Shown here: piece after piece, positions 1-9,350 of the stretch
How positions within the stretch are numbered: position 1 is the first letter of the stretch
Layout of the letters: the number at the start of each line of letters is the position of its first letter
Notes under the pieces: model-generated
What the model was told of the DNA's origin: nothing
Databases searched by the model: none
The model's input: the letters and a program-made list of their open reading frames with translations, nothing else
From: Bradyrhizobium sp. SZCCT0148
GTDB taxonomy: Bacteria > Pseudomonadota > Alphaproteobacteria > Rhizobiales > Xanthobacteraceae
Direction: 5' to 3'
Length of the DNA stretch: 64,000 bases
NCBI RefSeq assembly: GCF_018129985.1
Contig: NZ_JAFCKT010000013.1
Location: forward strand, 62,001 to 126,000
Program-made: the position numbers and the translations under genes

Positions 1-204
1 GTTGACGACGTGGCCGCCGATCAGGAGATCGCCGCTCGTCTGTTGCTCGAGGCCGCAGATGATGCGCAGAAACGTCGTTTTGCCGCAGCCCGAAGGGCCG
101 AGCAGCACCATGAACTCGCCATCCGGCACCGTGAGCGAGATGCCGTTGACGGCAGGCACCTCGCCGAATTTCTTGACGATATCCCTAGTCAATACCGCAG
201 CCAT
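1..204 (-). CDS. ABC transporter ATP-binding protein (N-terminal part, runs off the window)
   Basis: Only the first 68 codons are inside the window. They read as the start of an ABC ATPase: a short beta-strand lead-in followed by the Walker A loop GPSGCGKTT at residues 34-42 and the start of the helical region (CGLEQQTSG). The ATG at 204 has a good ribosome site (GGAGG, 4 nt upstream). The gene lies 117 bp downstream of a solute-binding protein on the same strand, so it probably energises uptake of that receptor's ligand. Ligand class (sugar or polyol) is inferred from the receptor. The signature and Walker B motifs are outside the window. Confidence 0.9.
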   Translation of the reverse strand, partial: MAAVLTRDIVKKFGEVPAVNGISLTVPDGEFMVLLGPSGCGKTTFLRIICGLEQQTSGDLLIGGHVVN

Positions 205-321
205 CGAACCTCCTGAGATCAATGCACTGCGCTCCGCCGTCGATCTTGCGGCGGAGCGCCAGTCCGACAGGCAGCAACCGTTGGGGTGTCCGGCCCGCGC
301 GAGCGCGGTCCGGACCCCGCC

Positions 322-1665
322 TCAGGTTTTGCCGTGCCACTTGGTGAAGATCGCCTCGGACTGCTGGTGCGCCCATTTGACGGCGTCCTCGGCCGACATC
401 TGACCGGTCGCGGCCTTCGACATCATGTCGCAGATGACGAAGTCGTTGTAGACCTCGTCGACGGCAGGCCATGACGGACCGGGATATCCTGGGGACGCCG
501 ACCACTGTCCGGAATCCTGCAGCACGGCAAGCTTGTCATTCGGCGTCGAGGTCGGATCGTTCGACAGAATCGGCATCGGCTTCGGCACGAGGTTGGCGAA
601 GCAGGGATTGTTGTACCCCTCGCTCGCCTTGAACGCTTCCGGCCAGTGATCGGCGTAGTATTTTAGGAACTCGATTGCGCCTTCCTTGTTCTTGGCAAAC
701 GTCCAGATGCCGTAGAACTCGGACGCGCCGCCCATGATCTGGCGTACCGGCCCCTTCGGAGGGGCCATCACGAAGGTGTCGACGGCGCCCTTCTTGTTGG
801 CCTTCTGGAAGGTACGGTAGGCCGAAATCGGGTTGACGATCAGCGAGCCGACGCCCGACACGAGATATCGGTTGTTGCTGGAGTCGTCCCACGACAGCAC
901 TTCCGGCGTCATCGCCTCCTTGTATAGCGCCGAGACATATTTGACGGCTTCGACCGTCTCCTTGCTGTTGAGCACGACGCTCTTGCCATCGGCGTCCTGA
1001 AGCGCGCCGCCATAGCTCCACAGCAGGCCGCGCCAGGTCGTATTCGGGTCGTTGCTGTGCCCGAGCGAAATGCCGACCGGATGACCCTTGGCTTTCAGCT
1101 TGGCGCCGCCCGTACGCACGTTGTCCCACGTGTCCGGCTTCACTCCGATCTCGTCCCACATGCTCTTGCGATACATGATGGGGAAGTTGATGTAGAAATC
1201 GGGGAACGCAGACCAGGTCTTGTCGTCCTGGTTGTAGCCGATCTGCCGCCCGATCGTGCTGACCTTGCCGTACTGTTTCTCCGTCGCCTCGACGAGGCTC
1301 GTCACGTCGACGAGGAACTTGCGGTAGAGGTGCGCGCCGCCCGCGCCGTTCCAGCCGAACAGATCGTGGCCCGATTGTGCGGAGGCCTCGGCGGCGGCGC
1401 GCGCGGCGACGTTGCCGACCGGGATGTGATCGACGGTGACCTCGACGTGGTGTTTCTCTCCCCAGTCCTTTGCGAACGCATCGAACCATTTGTCGTACTC
1501 GGGGACGAAATGGCTCCACTGCACGATGGAAAGGGATTTGGTGTCGGCAAGCGCGCGGGAGACGAACGGCGCAGATACCGACGGCACCGATGCGGCGGCA
1601 AGGGTAAGACCGGTGTGTTGCAGGAAACGGCGTCGTGTGACGCGCAAATACTTGCCCGTGCTCAT
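322..1665 (-). CDS. Extracellular solute-binding protein of a carbohydrate-type ABC transporter
   Basis: A 447-aa periplasmic receptor of the family 1 extracellular solute-binding (carbohydrate) type. Residues 11-40 form a twin-arginine signal (TRRRFLQHTG, then a hydrophobic stretch ending in ALA), so export by Tat is predicted. The mature part has the usual alternating fold features, including an aromatic-rich ligand region and the conserved C-terminal stretch of the family. It is followed by the ABC ATPase at 204, with the same orientation; permease genes must lie outside the window. The ligand cannot be told from sequence; sugars, sugar alcohols or glycerol phosphate are typical for the family. 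Confidence 0.88.
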   Translation of the reverse strand: MSTGKYLRVTRRRFLQHTGLTLAAASVPSVSAPFVSRALADTKSLSIVQWSHFVPEYDKWFDAFAKDWGEKHHVEVTVDHIPVGNVAARAAAEASAQSGHDLFGWNGAGGAHLYRKFLVDVTSLVEATEKQYGKVSTIGRQIGYNQDDKTWSAFPDFYINFPIMYRKSMWDEIGVKPDTWDNVRTGGAKLKAKGHPVGISLGHSNDPNTTWRGLLWSYGGALQDADGKSVVLNSKETVEAVKYVSALYKEAMTPEVLSWDDSSNNRYLVSGVGSLIVNPISAYRTFQKANKKGAVDTFVMAPPKGPVRQIMGGASEFYGIWTFAKNKEGAIEFLKYYADHWPEAFKASEGYNNPCFANLVPKPMPILSNDPTSTPNDKLAVLQDSGQWSASPGYPGPSWPAVDEVYNDFVICDMMSKAATGQMSAEDAVKWAHQQSEAIFTKWHGKT

Positions 1666-2084
1666 CTGGACTCCTCCTGTGTGTGCGTCGCCAGTTGGAG
1701 AAGGCTTATCCAGAGAGGGATGAGTCTAGCTCTACCTGGGATCTTTGCTTTTGGTTCACTATAGTCCTAAGGCGCCAAGGGTCTTTTCGACATTCGGTGG
1801 ATTAGTATGTTGCCGTACAAGCTTTTCTTGTCGCAGGCGGTAGTCGCCGACTTTGACGAACCGGCGAACTGGCGCGATCTCATGGCCTGAGTTGTTGCCG
1901 GCACGCTGTGTTACCCTCGTCGCAGCGGTGGCGAGTGCACTGAGTAACGTTGGTCTTCCATTCCCGCCAGCTCGGACCGGACGTTTGAAGGGCGACGCAA
2001 CGGCTGCGACAACATGCGAAGTCCGTTCCGTTCTTGGTGACTTGCATACCAACACTTCCCAAGGCTGCCTCTGCTCGTCAGGAG
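1666..2084. other. Intergenic stretch, no gene recognised
   Basis: About 420 bp between the start of the solute-binding protein gene and the end of the PQQ dehydrogenase gene, both on the minus strand. It must hold the promoter of the receptor gene. Overlapping open frames occur on both strands, but none has a convincing ribosome site or a recognisable protein. I see no RNA gene, repeat or clear terminator. Confidence 0.5.
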
Positions 2085-4505
2085 TCAGCGGCCGGTGCTC
2101 GGCAACGAGTAGGCGATCAAGGAATCGCCGATCGGCGTCTCCATGAAATGATGACCGCCGGCCATGATGACGAGATATTCGCGGCCGCCGGCCTCGTAGG
2201 TGATCGGCGTGGCCTGGCCCCCGGCAGGTAGCACGTCCTTCCAGACAGTTTTTCCGGTTTTGATATCGATTGCTCTGATGAGATTGTCGGTCGTCGCTGC
2301 GACGAAGATCAGCCCGCCGGCAGTCACGACGGCGCCTCCATTATTAGGCGTTCCAATCGTGATCGGCAGCATCGACGGGATCCCGAAGGGTCCATTCGTC
2401 CGCGCTTCTCCCAAAGGGCGATCCCACAACGTCTTGCCGGTCTTCAGGTCGATGGCGCGAATCCCGCCATAGGGCGGCTGCTTGCACAACAACCCGGTGC
2501 CGGGCAGTCGCCAGCCCGCATTGACGTTGATGGCGTAGGGGGAGCCGAGCTGCGGATCGCCCGCGCCTTCCTGCCCGCCGATTTCGCCGCGCGCCTGGTC
2601 GCGCGGCGCCCAGCCGAGACGGTTGGCCTCGTCGCGCGGCACCAGGCGATTGTAGTTCGGCATGTCGTTGTAGTTCGCGACGATGACCTGGCGAACGGGA
2701 TCGACGGCGATGCCGCCCCAATCGGAGCCGCCATTGTAGCCGGGATATTCGATCCAGTGCGGGCTGGCGGTGGGCGGTGTGAAGATGCCCTTGTAGCTTG
2801 CCCGACGAAACTGGATGCGGCAGATCATCTGATCGATCGGCGACATGCCCCACATGTCCTGCTCGGTGAGGTCGGCCTTCCGCAGCGTGTGGTACAGCGA
2901 GAATGGCTGGGTCTTTGCACGCTGCGCCGGCTCGACGCCGCCTTGCGGGACTGGCCTCTCCTCGACGCCGACCAGCGGCTTGCCGGTGCGCCGGTCGAGC
3001 ACGAAAATGTCGCCGCGCTTGCTCGGCAGCACGAGCGCGGGCACCGGCGCGCCGTTGTCGGTCGGGAAGTCGACCAGAGTGGCTTGAGAGCCGAGGTCGT
3101 AGTCCCAGACGTCATTGTGCACGGTCTGGAAGTGCCAGGCGGGCTTACCGGTGGTGACATCGAGCGCCACCAGAGACGTGGCGAACTCTTTTTCGCGGTC
3201 CGAGCGGCTGCTGCTCCAATAGTCGACGGCCGAGACGCCGAGCGGCAGATAGACGAGCCCCAGCTCCTCGTCGCCGGAGGCGGTCGTCCACATGTTGGGC
3301 GTGCCCCTGGTATAGGTCTGTCCCACCGGCGGCGGTGCGTCTGCATCGGGCTTGACCAAGTCCCAGGCCCAGCGCAAGGCGCCGGTTTGTGCATCATATC
3401 CCTGGATCACACCCGACGGCGCGTCCCGCTTTTGGCCGTCGAGCACTTCGTGCCCGATGACGATGACGCCGCGGACGATGGTCGGCGCCGACGTGATCGC
3501 AAACATGCCGGGGTCGTGTCGGCCAACGCCCGTCGCAGTGTCGACCTGTCCGTCATAGCCGAACGTCTGGCAGCGCTTGCCGGTCTTCGCATCGATCGCG
3601 ATGAGGCGTGCATCGAGCGTGCCTTCGATGATGCGCTGAGCGCAGGCGGCGCTCTGATCGGCATTCGGAAGCGCGTAATAGGCGAGACCCCGGCAAGCCG
3701 CTGTGTACGGAATGAATTCGTCCGGGACGCGCGGGTCAAATCGCCAGATCTGCTTGCCGCTCTTGGCATCGACAGCAAGAACGAGGTTCTTGGGGGTGCA
3801 GACGTAGAGGGTATCGCCCACCTTGAGCGGCGTGTTCTCCGCGCCGTAGGTGCCTTTCGTGGTCTTTGTCGGCAGGTCGCCGGTATGGAAGGTCCAGACC
3901 TTGGTGAGCTTGGCGACGTTGGTCGTATTGATCTGGTCGAGCGGCGAATAGCGGCGTGCGCTGTAGCTGCCGCCATAGGCAGGCCAATCCGCGCCCGCCT
4001 TCAGAGGCGAAGGATCGGGCATCGCGTTTGTCGGCGACGGCACCACGGACGGTGCGGCGCTTGCCGGCCTGAAAGCCCCCGTCATCAACAAAGTGGTAGC
4101 CACCAACAAGAGCAATCCGACCACGATAGTCACCGCAGGTTCATATTGGTGGCGGATCGGGCGAAGCTTCGGGGTGAGAGCCAGCACGAAGATCAGTAAC
4201 ACACCCGGACCGACCGTCCGTGGGACCAGCGCCCACCCGTTGGCGCCAACTTCCCAGAACGCCCATGCGAGGGTGAGCAGGAAGAGGAGAAGGTAAAGCC
4301 ATGCGCCTTCGACGCGCCGGCGGGCCAACAGAACACCCGAGACGATCAGCATGAGTCCGCTGGGCAGATAATAGAACGACCCCCCCAACCACAGCAGCCA
4401 CGCGCCGCCGGCCCCGAGTACGAAGCCGATGAGGATCATGACGCCTCCGAGAACGAATGCTGCCCAGTCTGCTGCGCGATACGTCTGAGCCATGCCGGTA
4501 CCCAT
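2085..4505 (-). CDS. Membrane-bound PQQ-dependent dehydrogenase, glucose/quinate/shikimate family
   Basis: An 806-aa quinoprotein close in length to membrane glucose dehydrogenase (Gcd, about 796 aa). Residues 12-150 hold about five membrane segments that anchor the enzyme and bind ubiquinone; the rest is an eight-bladed PQQ propeller with repeated tryptophan motifs (for example VWTFHTGDL) facing the periplasm. It oxidises aldoses or polyols directly in the periplasm and feeds electrons to the quinone pool. A paralogue lies at 43144-45525. No PQQ synthesis genes are in the window. Substrate within the family is uncertain. A second possible start (MAQTYR) lies four codons in. A weak EcfG-like promoter (GGAAC-N17-CCTT) lies just upstream. 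Confidence 0.92.
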   Translation of the reverse strand: MGTGMAQTYRAADWAAFVLGGVMILIGFVLGAGGAWLLWLGGSFYYLPSGLMLIVSGVLLARRRVEGAWLYLLLFLLTLAWAFWEVGANGWALVPRTVGPGVLLIFVLALTPKLRPIRHQYEPAVTIVVGLLLLVATTLLMTGAFRPASAAPSVVPSPTNAMPDPSPLKAGADWPAYGGSYSARRYSPLDQINTTNVAKLTKVWTFHTGDLPTKTTKGTYGAENTPLKVGDTLYVCTPKNLVLAVDAKSGKQIWRFDPRVPDEFIPYTAACRGLAYYALPNADQSAACAQRIIEGTLDARLIAIDAKTGKRCQTFGYDGQVDTATGVGRHDPGMFAITSAPTIVRGVIVIGHEVLDGQKRDAPSGVIQGYDAQTGALRWAWDLVKPDADAPPPVGQTYTRGTPNMWTTASGDEELGLVYLPLGVSAVDYWSSSRSDREKEFATSLVALDVTTGKPAWHFQTVHNDVWDYDLGSQATLVDFPTDNGAPVPALVLPSKRGDIFVLDRRTGKPLVGVEERPVPQGGVEPAQRAKTQPFSLYHTLRKADLTEQDMWGMSPIDQMICRIQFRRASYKGIFTPPTASPHWIEYPGYNGGSDWGGIAVDPVRQVIVANYNDMPNYNRLVPRDEANRLGWAPRDQARGEIGGQEGAGDPQLGSPYAINVNAGWRLPGTGLLCKQPPYGGIRAIDLKTGKTLWDRPLGEARTNGPFGIPSMLPITIGTPNNGGAVVTAGGLIFVAATTDNLIRAIDIKTGKTVWKDVLPAGGQATPITYEAGGREYLVIMAGGHHFMETPIGDSLIAYSLPSTGR

Positions 4506-4609
4506 GCTTCTGCTGAAGAACTAAGGCGAGCCCAAATACCTTGGTTCCTCAACAAGTGAGTACGTTTGCGAACCATGACGAAGGCACTTGGCGTGTTGCT
4601 CGGTGCCTT

Positions 4610-4634
4610 GGAACCTGCGCAGCGACGGGAGGTT
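4610..4634 (+). promoter_or_regulatory. Near-consensus EcfG-type promoter upstream of the BrkB pseudogene
   Basis: GGAAC at 4610-4614, a 16-bp spacer and GGTT at 4631-4634. The alphaproteobacterial EcfG consensus is GGAAC-N16/17-CGTT, so there is one mismatch in the -10 element. It lies 39 bp before the GTG at 4673. Confidence 0.4.
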
Positions 4635-4672
4635 CTCCATCATTCCTTCAGGCTTAGCGGCTGGCAACGGAC

Positions 4673-5597
4673 GTGATCAGAAGCGGTACCAATGCTGAAC
4701 CACTGAACGGGGGTAGCCGCAGCCCTCTGCGCAGGTTCATCACCATCGCAATGGCCTTTTGGGTCAGGCTAGGTGTTCACAACATTTCGGTCCTGTCCGC
4801 CGCCGTTGTCTTCTATTCCTTTCTCTCGATCTTCCCCGCCATAGCCGCGCTTGTGTCACTCTATGGGCTCGTCGCCGACACCAACGACATCGTGCGGCAG
4901 CTCAACGCGCTCCAAGCGATCCTGCCGGGGGAAGCGACGGCACTCATTTCAGAGCGATTGAAGGCTCTCGTGCAGAACACGCGTCCCCCTTTTCGGCGTC
5001 GGGCTGATGGTGAGTGTGGGTATTTCGATCTGGAGTGCGCGCTACGCGACTGGCACGCTCATGACTGCCTTGAACGTGACCTACGCGGTCCCGGAGGGGA
5101 GGGGATTGGTTCTCTTCAATGCTGTTGCTCTGTCGCTGACCGTGGCGTTGATTGTGCTCGCCGGTGGGGCCGTGATCCTGATCGCGGTGCTTCCCTCCTA
5201 CTCAGCTACCTGCCAATACCGACTGGCTCGCAGGCTGCTGCGATGTGGATACGATGGCCGCTGCTCGTGGGCATAATCATCGCAATCATTGCTCTGCTCT
5301 ACCGTTACGCACCCAATCGCACTGAACCAAGATGGGACCTTGTTTCGGCCGGCGGGCTTCTGGCTACGACCGGATTGATTGCTGGTTCATACGCCTTCTC
5401 GGAGTATGTGAGCACGTTCGCCGCCTATCAGAAGACCTACGGCTCGCTCGGCCGTTGCCGTGTTCATGACGTGGCTCTGGGTCGCGGCCTATTCCATATT
5501 GGCGGGGGCCGAGCTCAACTCCGAGATCGGGAGCCGGTCGGCTGAGCGACAGCCTTTGGCGCATCGTCGCCCCCCAAAGGAAAGACATGTTCAGTGA
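4673..5597 (+). pseudogene. YihY/BrkB-family membrane protein, broken by three frameshifts
   Basis: The reading frame of a YihY/virulence-factor BrkB membrane protein is present but is split over three frames. Codons from the GTG at 4673 encode the first membrane segments (VVFYSFLSIFPAIAALVSLY). The protein continues in another frame from about 4990 (GVGLMVSVGISIWSAR), returns to the first near 5195 (SYLPIPTGSQ) and leaves it again near 5450 for the typical end (VFMTWLWVAAYSILAGAELN), stopping at 5597. All family landmarks are present, so the lesions are recent or are sequence errors. The 3' end overlaps the convergent DUF2254 gene. Confidence 0.85.
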
Positions 5598-6893
5598 ATT
5601 GCCCCATCGGGCCTGCACGGACCACGAGAGCAAACGCGTGATGTCGGCGCTCGACGTCCCCCCTGTCGCCGGCGGCGGCAATCGTTCGACGCGCGTCCGC
5701 GAGGACGAGGTCGGCGTGGTGCGAGAGAGCAAGGAGCCGGGCAGGATCGCGTTCGCAGCTCGCGACCTCGGTCATGACTTCGATCATTCGGATCGATACT
5801 GCCGGTTGCGCGCCGGCGCTTTGCCGGATCATGTGAAATATGGTGCCGAGCAATTGACCATATTGCACACGCGGCACGACCAGGACCGCTGACTTCCCCT
5901 GATCGCCACGCCTGTCGGGAGGTGCAAAGGCACGAGATCGCACAGCGCCGCTCCCAGTCGGTCCAGAACCGCGAGAGCGGTGTGCGGGTCGTTGATGCCG
6001 GGAGAGAGTGCCCTGACCGCGACCTCGACGAGTTGCCGGACGGCGAAGCGCAAATCGGTCGAAGCGCTGCTGCTGCCGCCGAGCGCTGTCGCATTTTGAA
6101 TCGCCACCTCGGCACCATCGACGGGAGGAGTGACCAACGCGACAGTTGCTCCAGGGAAAACATAATCGCCAGGCCCGACCAGCAGCCGAATGCTGGCGCG
6201 ATGCTTGGCCGACCAGGTGGCCAGACCCTCGTCGTCGAGATGCTGCAGATAGCCGCGCCGGGAATCTCTCAGAGGCAGCGAGCCGATCCAGTACTCTTCC
6301 GGCGGAGGTTTAGGTTGCGGATCCTGGGTCGTCAGCCGTTGTATCGCGGAGCCGAGGTCTTCACTGACGAGTTCGATCACCGTTTCCACATTGATCCGAC
6401 CGGCGACGTGGCCGACGAAATAGACGAGTATCGCGACACAGGCGAACGCGAGCACGATGCCGACGCTCAACGCCAGATGGGGGACAAAGCCACCCTCGGG
6501 CTCGGTCCGAATGCTTCTCAGCACGACCAGAGCGTAACAGAACGTGCCAAGCAACATCTCAAGTGTCAGTTGATTGCCACGGTCGCAGGTGAAATTGCGC
6601 AGGAGCCGTGGCCCCATCTGGCCGGCGGCCAAGGACAAGGCAGCAATGGTAATCGTAAATACGGTGCCAGCGACGCCGATTGTCGCGCCGGCAACGGTGC
6701 CGAGCAGGGTGCGGCCGCCGGTCGCGCCTCCGTCGTAAAGCCAATCCTGCAGCGTCGAGAGTGCGGCGGCTTCGGTACGGTCGAGATGAACAGCAAGGAA
6801 AGCCACGAGCAGACTGGAAAGCACCACGAGCATGGGCACCAGCCAGAACGTCTCGCCCAGATCGGTCAAAAATTTCTCGGCACGGGCCAACAT
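5515..6893 (-). pseudogene. DUF2254 membrane protein with a single frameshift
   Basis: From the ATG at 6893 the frame encodes a DUF2254 protein: membrane segments at about residues 20-42, 65-90, 113-128 and 140-162, then the family hallmark ALSPGINDPHTALAVLDRLG. Near 5897-5903 the frame shifts at an AGGGGAAG run; the expected C-terminal part (KSAVLVVPRVQYGQLL onward to ALSHHADLVLADARRTI) continues in the next frame to the stop at 5515. A one-base loss explains it. Function of the family is unknown; members are predicted ion-channel-like inner-membrane proteins. It overlaps the 3' end of the BrkB pseudogene convergently. Confidence 0.82.
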
Positions 6894-6938
6894 TATTTAA
6901 GCCGCATAAAGGAGGCGAGCTTGGAAGAAATAGCGCAA

Positions 6939-6970
6939 GGGCGGTGCGGTTCCGCCAAACCGCTCCGCCC
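6939..6970 (-). terminator. Hairpin downstream of the PRC-barrel gene
   Basis: Two 13-bp arms (6939-6951 and 6958-6970) pair with a single mismatch around a 6-nt loop. The hairpin begins 8 nt after the stop of the PRC-barrel gene on the minus strand and is followed by a moderately T-rich stretch, so it is a likely terminator. Confidence 0.6.
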
Positions 6971-6978
6971 TCAGAAGA

Positions 6979-7704
6979 TCAGCTATTGCTGGGGTATTTG
7001 AACTCAGGCGCCGACTTCAGCTGGTCCGCCGTCGTGTCCATGGTGGCGGTCCACTTCTTGGCTGCATGATCAAACTTCAAATTGATCGCCGACGGCCGCA
7101 CCGCGACGTAGTGATCGCCGATGCCCAGGAATCCTCCCACTGAGAGGATATAGCCGTCAATGCCTTTCTCATTGAGCGCGACATCCTTGATGGTGCCGAT
7201 GTCCTGTTTGGCGTTGTTGTACACCTGCAGGCCCATCAATTGCGAGCTCAGTCCATCCTTCGCTGGCACCGACGTGAAGGCTCCGCCGGGGCCGGCTGCA
7301 GTCGCGTTGGTGCTATTGCCTGATGCGTTTGCGTTCGAAGTACTCTTCTGCGCGTTCGCGCCGACCGTTTTCACCTCAGCGAAGGTGCTTGGGCCGACGA
7401 ACATCGTCACCGGATTTCCCGACCGATCTCTGGCCTCGACCAGGAACGACTGCGGCCGTACCTTGACGTCCGTGAAGCCTGCCTGTTGCAAGTCGTTGAC
7501 CATCTGCTGCCGAACGCTTTCCTGGGTCCCATCAGACGGCGTGCCGGCTTTGTTTGCGGGGCTGCTGTCGCCGCGTTGGTCCGCGGGCTGATTCTGGCCC
7601 GAACCATGGTCTGCTGGGCCGGTCGTCTGCGGAGCGTTTTGCGCCAACGCAACGGATGATGCGCCGGCAAGGAATGCGGCGGTCAGTAATGACGCTGCCT
7701 TCAT
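6979..7704 (-). CDS. Secreted PRC-barrel protein with an N-terminal repeat module
   Basis: A 241-aa protein with a Sec signal peptide (residues 1-22, ending ALA). After a Gln/Asn/Gly-rich linker comes a module of about 38 residues (around LQQAGFTDVKVRPQSF) that also occurs in the stand-alone protein at 28058-28426. The C-terminal half is a PRC-barrel (GLQVYNNAKQDIGTIKDVAL, then a GGFLGIGDHYVAV stretch). The start at 7704 is chosen because GGAGAT precedes it; an upstream ATG at 7725 lacks a signal peptide in register. Role in the periplasm is unknown; PRC-barrels often bind partners at the membrane. Paralogous PRC proteins lie at 11866 and 59264. Confidence 0.82.
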   Translation of the reverse strand: MKAASLLTAAFLAGASSVALAQNAPQTTGPADHGSGQNQPADQRGDSSPANKAGTPSDGTQESVRQQMVNDLQQAGFTDVKVRPQSFLVEARDRSGNPVTMFVGPSTFAEVKTVGANAQKSTSNANASGNSTNATAAGPGGAFTSVPAKDGLSSQLMGLQVYNNAKQDIGTIKDVALNEKGIDGYILSVGGFLGIGDHYVAVRPSAINLKFDHAAKKWTATMDTTADQLKSAPEFKYPSNS

Positions 7705-7779
7705 CTGTGGATCTCCTGTGCTCATGTTTCCGTAGTTGTGACACCCCGAACGGCCGTCGCCGCCGGGGTGGCGTCTGAT

Positions 7780-8178
7780 CTAGGGACAAGGATGCCTGAT
7801 GCCATCGTAACCCATGTAGGTACCCGAGCTCGGGTCATAGGATTTGTATCGCTGAGAGCAGTAGGCGTTGTTCTCGGCTGCCTGCGCCCGGCTGTTGGCG
7901 ACGGCGCTTCCGATCGCCGCACCTGCCACGAAGCCACCTACCGTCGGACCCCAGCCGCGGCTGTAGCGGTGCCGGTATCCGTCCCGCCAGTGATGACGAT
8001 GCCAACCGTGATGATAGCCAGGCCTCCATTGGACCTCCACCAGCCTCGCGTCGTCGTTAGCAATTCTGCTCGCGGCCACCATCGGCGCGGCGTGCGCTGA
8101 AGCTCCAAGTGGCATCGCGAGAGCGAGCGCAGCGGCCGCAACGCACAATCTGCTTGAATTCGAGCGCTTAGTCTTCAT
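7780..8178 (-). CDS. BA14K-family secreted protein
   Basis: A 132-aa protein with a signal peptide (about residues 1-30, ending SAHA), a His/Arg/Trp-rich central region (GYHHGWHRHHWRDGYRHRYS), a glycine zipper-like hydrophobic stretch (GGFVAGAAIGSAVA) and the C-terminal BA14K signature (YCSQRYKSYDPSSGTYMGYD). BA14K proteins are small immunoreactive envelope proteins of Rhizobiales, with lectin-like activity reported for the Brucella member. The start at 8178 is chosen for its GGGAGAA site and signal peptide. It is transcribed away from the receiver-domain gene. Confidence 0.88.
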   Translation of the reverse strand: MKTKRSNSSRLCVAAAALALAMPLGASAHAAPMVAASRIANDDARLVEVQWRPGYHHGWHRHHWRDGYRHRYSRGWGPTVGGFVAGAAIGSAVANSRAQAAENNAYCSQRYKSYDPSSGTYMGYDGIRHPCP

Positions 8179-8375
8179 CAGCTTTCTCCCTTGCTGCATT
8201 CCACCAATGGAGAATGCGCAAGCAGCGACGGCGTTGCAGAGACACTTGGTACAGAAGGGTACTCGCGGCTGAGGACAGCCGTACTCTGACGCGATCTCCG
8301 GTGCGTTTCTGGGGGGCGTCCGGCAACGGACATAGTTTGTGCTCAACAATCAGGCCTTGAATTGATCATTGCGGC

Positions 8376-8392
8376 ATCATCGATACGATGAT
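8376..8392. promoter_or_regulatory. Perfect 17-bp palindrome, candidate operator
   Basis: ATCATCG (8376-8382) and CGATGAT (8386-8392) form a perfect inverted repeat with a 3-bp centre. It lies 41 bp before the receiver-domain start, in the divergent region with the BA14K gene, where a repressor or activator could act on either promoter. Confidence 0.4.
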
Positions 8393-8433
8393 CCCCGCTC
8401 TCGCAAAGCCTGCCGCAAGTCATTGGAGGCCCA

Positions 8434-8814
8434 ATGAAGATTGCCGTTATGGAAGACGAATATTTCATTGCTGACGATCTCGCCGTCGAGATCCGGCGTA
8501 GCGGCCATGAGCCCGTTGGCCCATTTTCCGAGCTAAGCGCCGCTTTCCAAGCAGCGAGTAGCGCAGCTATCGATGCGGCGCTGCTCGACATCGACCTGCA
8601 GGGAGAAGCTTCGCTCGGAATCGCAGATATTCTTCTCAAGAGGAGCGTCCCTTTTCTGATTTACACCGGCTACAGCCGCGAAATCATACCGAGCCGGCTT
8701 GCACTCTACGTAGTCGAGAAGCCGATTCGTATCCGCGAAGTGGTTGATCGCCTATGTCGCGACGCGCTGACGCACGGCTCGCCGCAAACTCCGGCAGCGC
8801 CAGGACCGCCTTAG
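8434..8814 (+). CDS. Single-domain response regulator
   Basis: A 126-aa stand-alone receiver domain. Visible residues are the acidic pocket (EDE at 7-9), the phosphoacceptor Asp52 in LLDIDL, Thr78 in the IYTGYS strand and Lys96 in VVEKP. No output domain follows; the last 14 residues are proline-rich. Such proteins relay phosphate or bind kinases, and in Rhizobiales many relatives sit near stress genes. No kinase is adjacent; the nearest one in the window is at 55849. The ATG at 8434 is preceded by GGAGG about 8 nt upstream. Confidence 0.88.
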   Translation: MKIAVMEDEYFIADDLAVEIRRSGHEPVGPFSELSAAFQAASSAAIDAALLDIDLQGEASLGIADILLKRSVPFLIYTGYSREIIPSRLALYVVEKPIRIREVVDRLCRDALTHGSPQTPAAPGPP

Positions 8815-9034
8815 AGGTCTGCCACACCAGCGGCCGACTTCTCGTTGCGCGCGGATTCGGCGGAGTTTGGGTACGCATGCGCACCGACAAACCGTCGAAA
8901 TATTGTGCCGGACTCGGAACGCCCCAAGCTCACGACGATTGCTGCATAGGCAAGATCGGAGCGCATGAAAGTGGATGGGCTTTCGAACCTAACTTGCCCT
9001 GCCTCATCTGTAAGGAAAGCAGTAGGAGCCTGGC

Positions 9035-9208
9035 ATGCTGAAGTGGGCGTTGATCTTTTTTGTCATATCGATCATAGCCGGACTGCTCGGCTTCAGCGGC
9101 ATCGCTGCCGGTGCATCCACGATTGCCAAGTGGCTGTTTTTCGCGGCCGTAGCGATCTTCGTGGTTTTCGTCATCCTGGCCTTTTTGGCAGGGGAAGTCA
9201 TTCTATAG
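9035..9208 (+). CDS. DUF1328-family small membrane protein
   Basis: A 57-aa protein with two hydrophobic segments (about residues 3-25 and 31-52) and the typical DUF1328 opening ([20 protein letters not shown]). The ATG is preceded by AGGAG at good spacing. Family members are tiny inner-membrane proteins found widely in proteobacteria; their function is unknown and they are often stress-induced. It stands alone between the receiver gene and the degraded antiporter. Confidence 0.85.
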   Translation: MLKWALIFFVISIIAGLLGFSGIAAGASTIAKWLFFAAVAIFVVFVILAFLAGEVIL

Positions 9209-9350
9209 CTGTTACCAGCGAAGGCATTCCTCATCGCCAATGAGGCGGGAGAAAGGCGCTCGGCCTGCATTGCGTGCGGGTGCCAGAGAAGCAGCTCGCG
9301 GCGGTATACCTCCGAGCTGCCGACATCAAGATCGTCTCCGCGTTTGCGCT

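Noticed and set aside
1759-2146. Overlapping frames of about 97 codons on both strands
   Set aside because: No ribosome sites and no recognisable protein in either.
4673-6893. Programmed frameshifting in BrkB and DUF2254
   Set aside because: No slippery heptamer with a downstream structure is evident, and these families are not known for it. Decay or sequencing error is simpler.
9004-9350. Read-through extension of the degraded antiporter frame across the DUF1328 gene
   Set aside because: After about 9660 this frame is no longer antiporter; the true end is in another frame, and the DUF1328 gene on the plus strand has a proper start and ribosome site.
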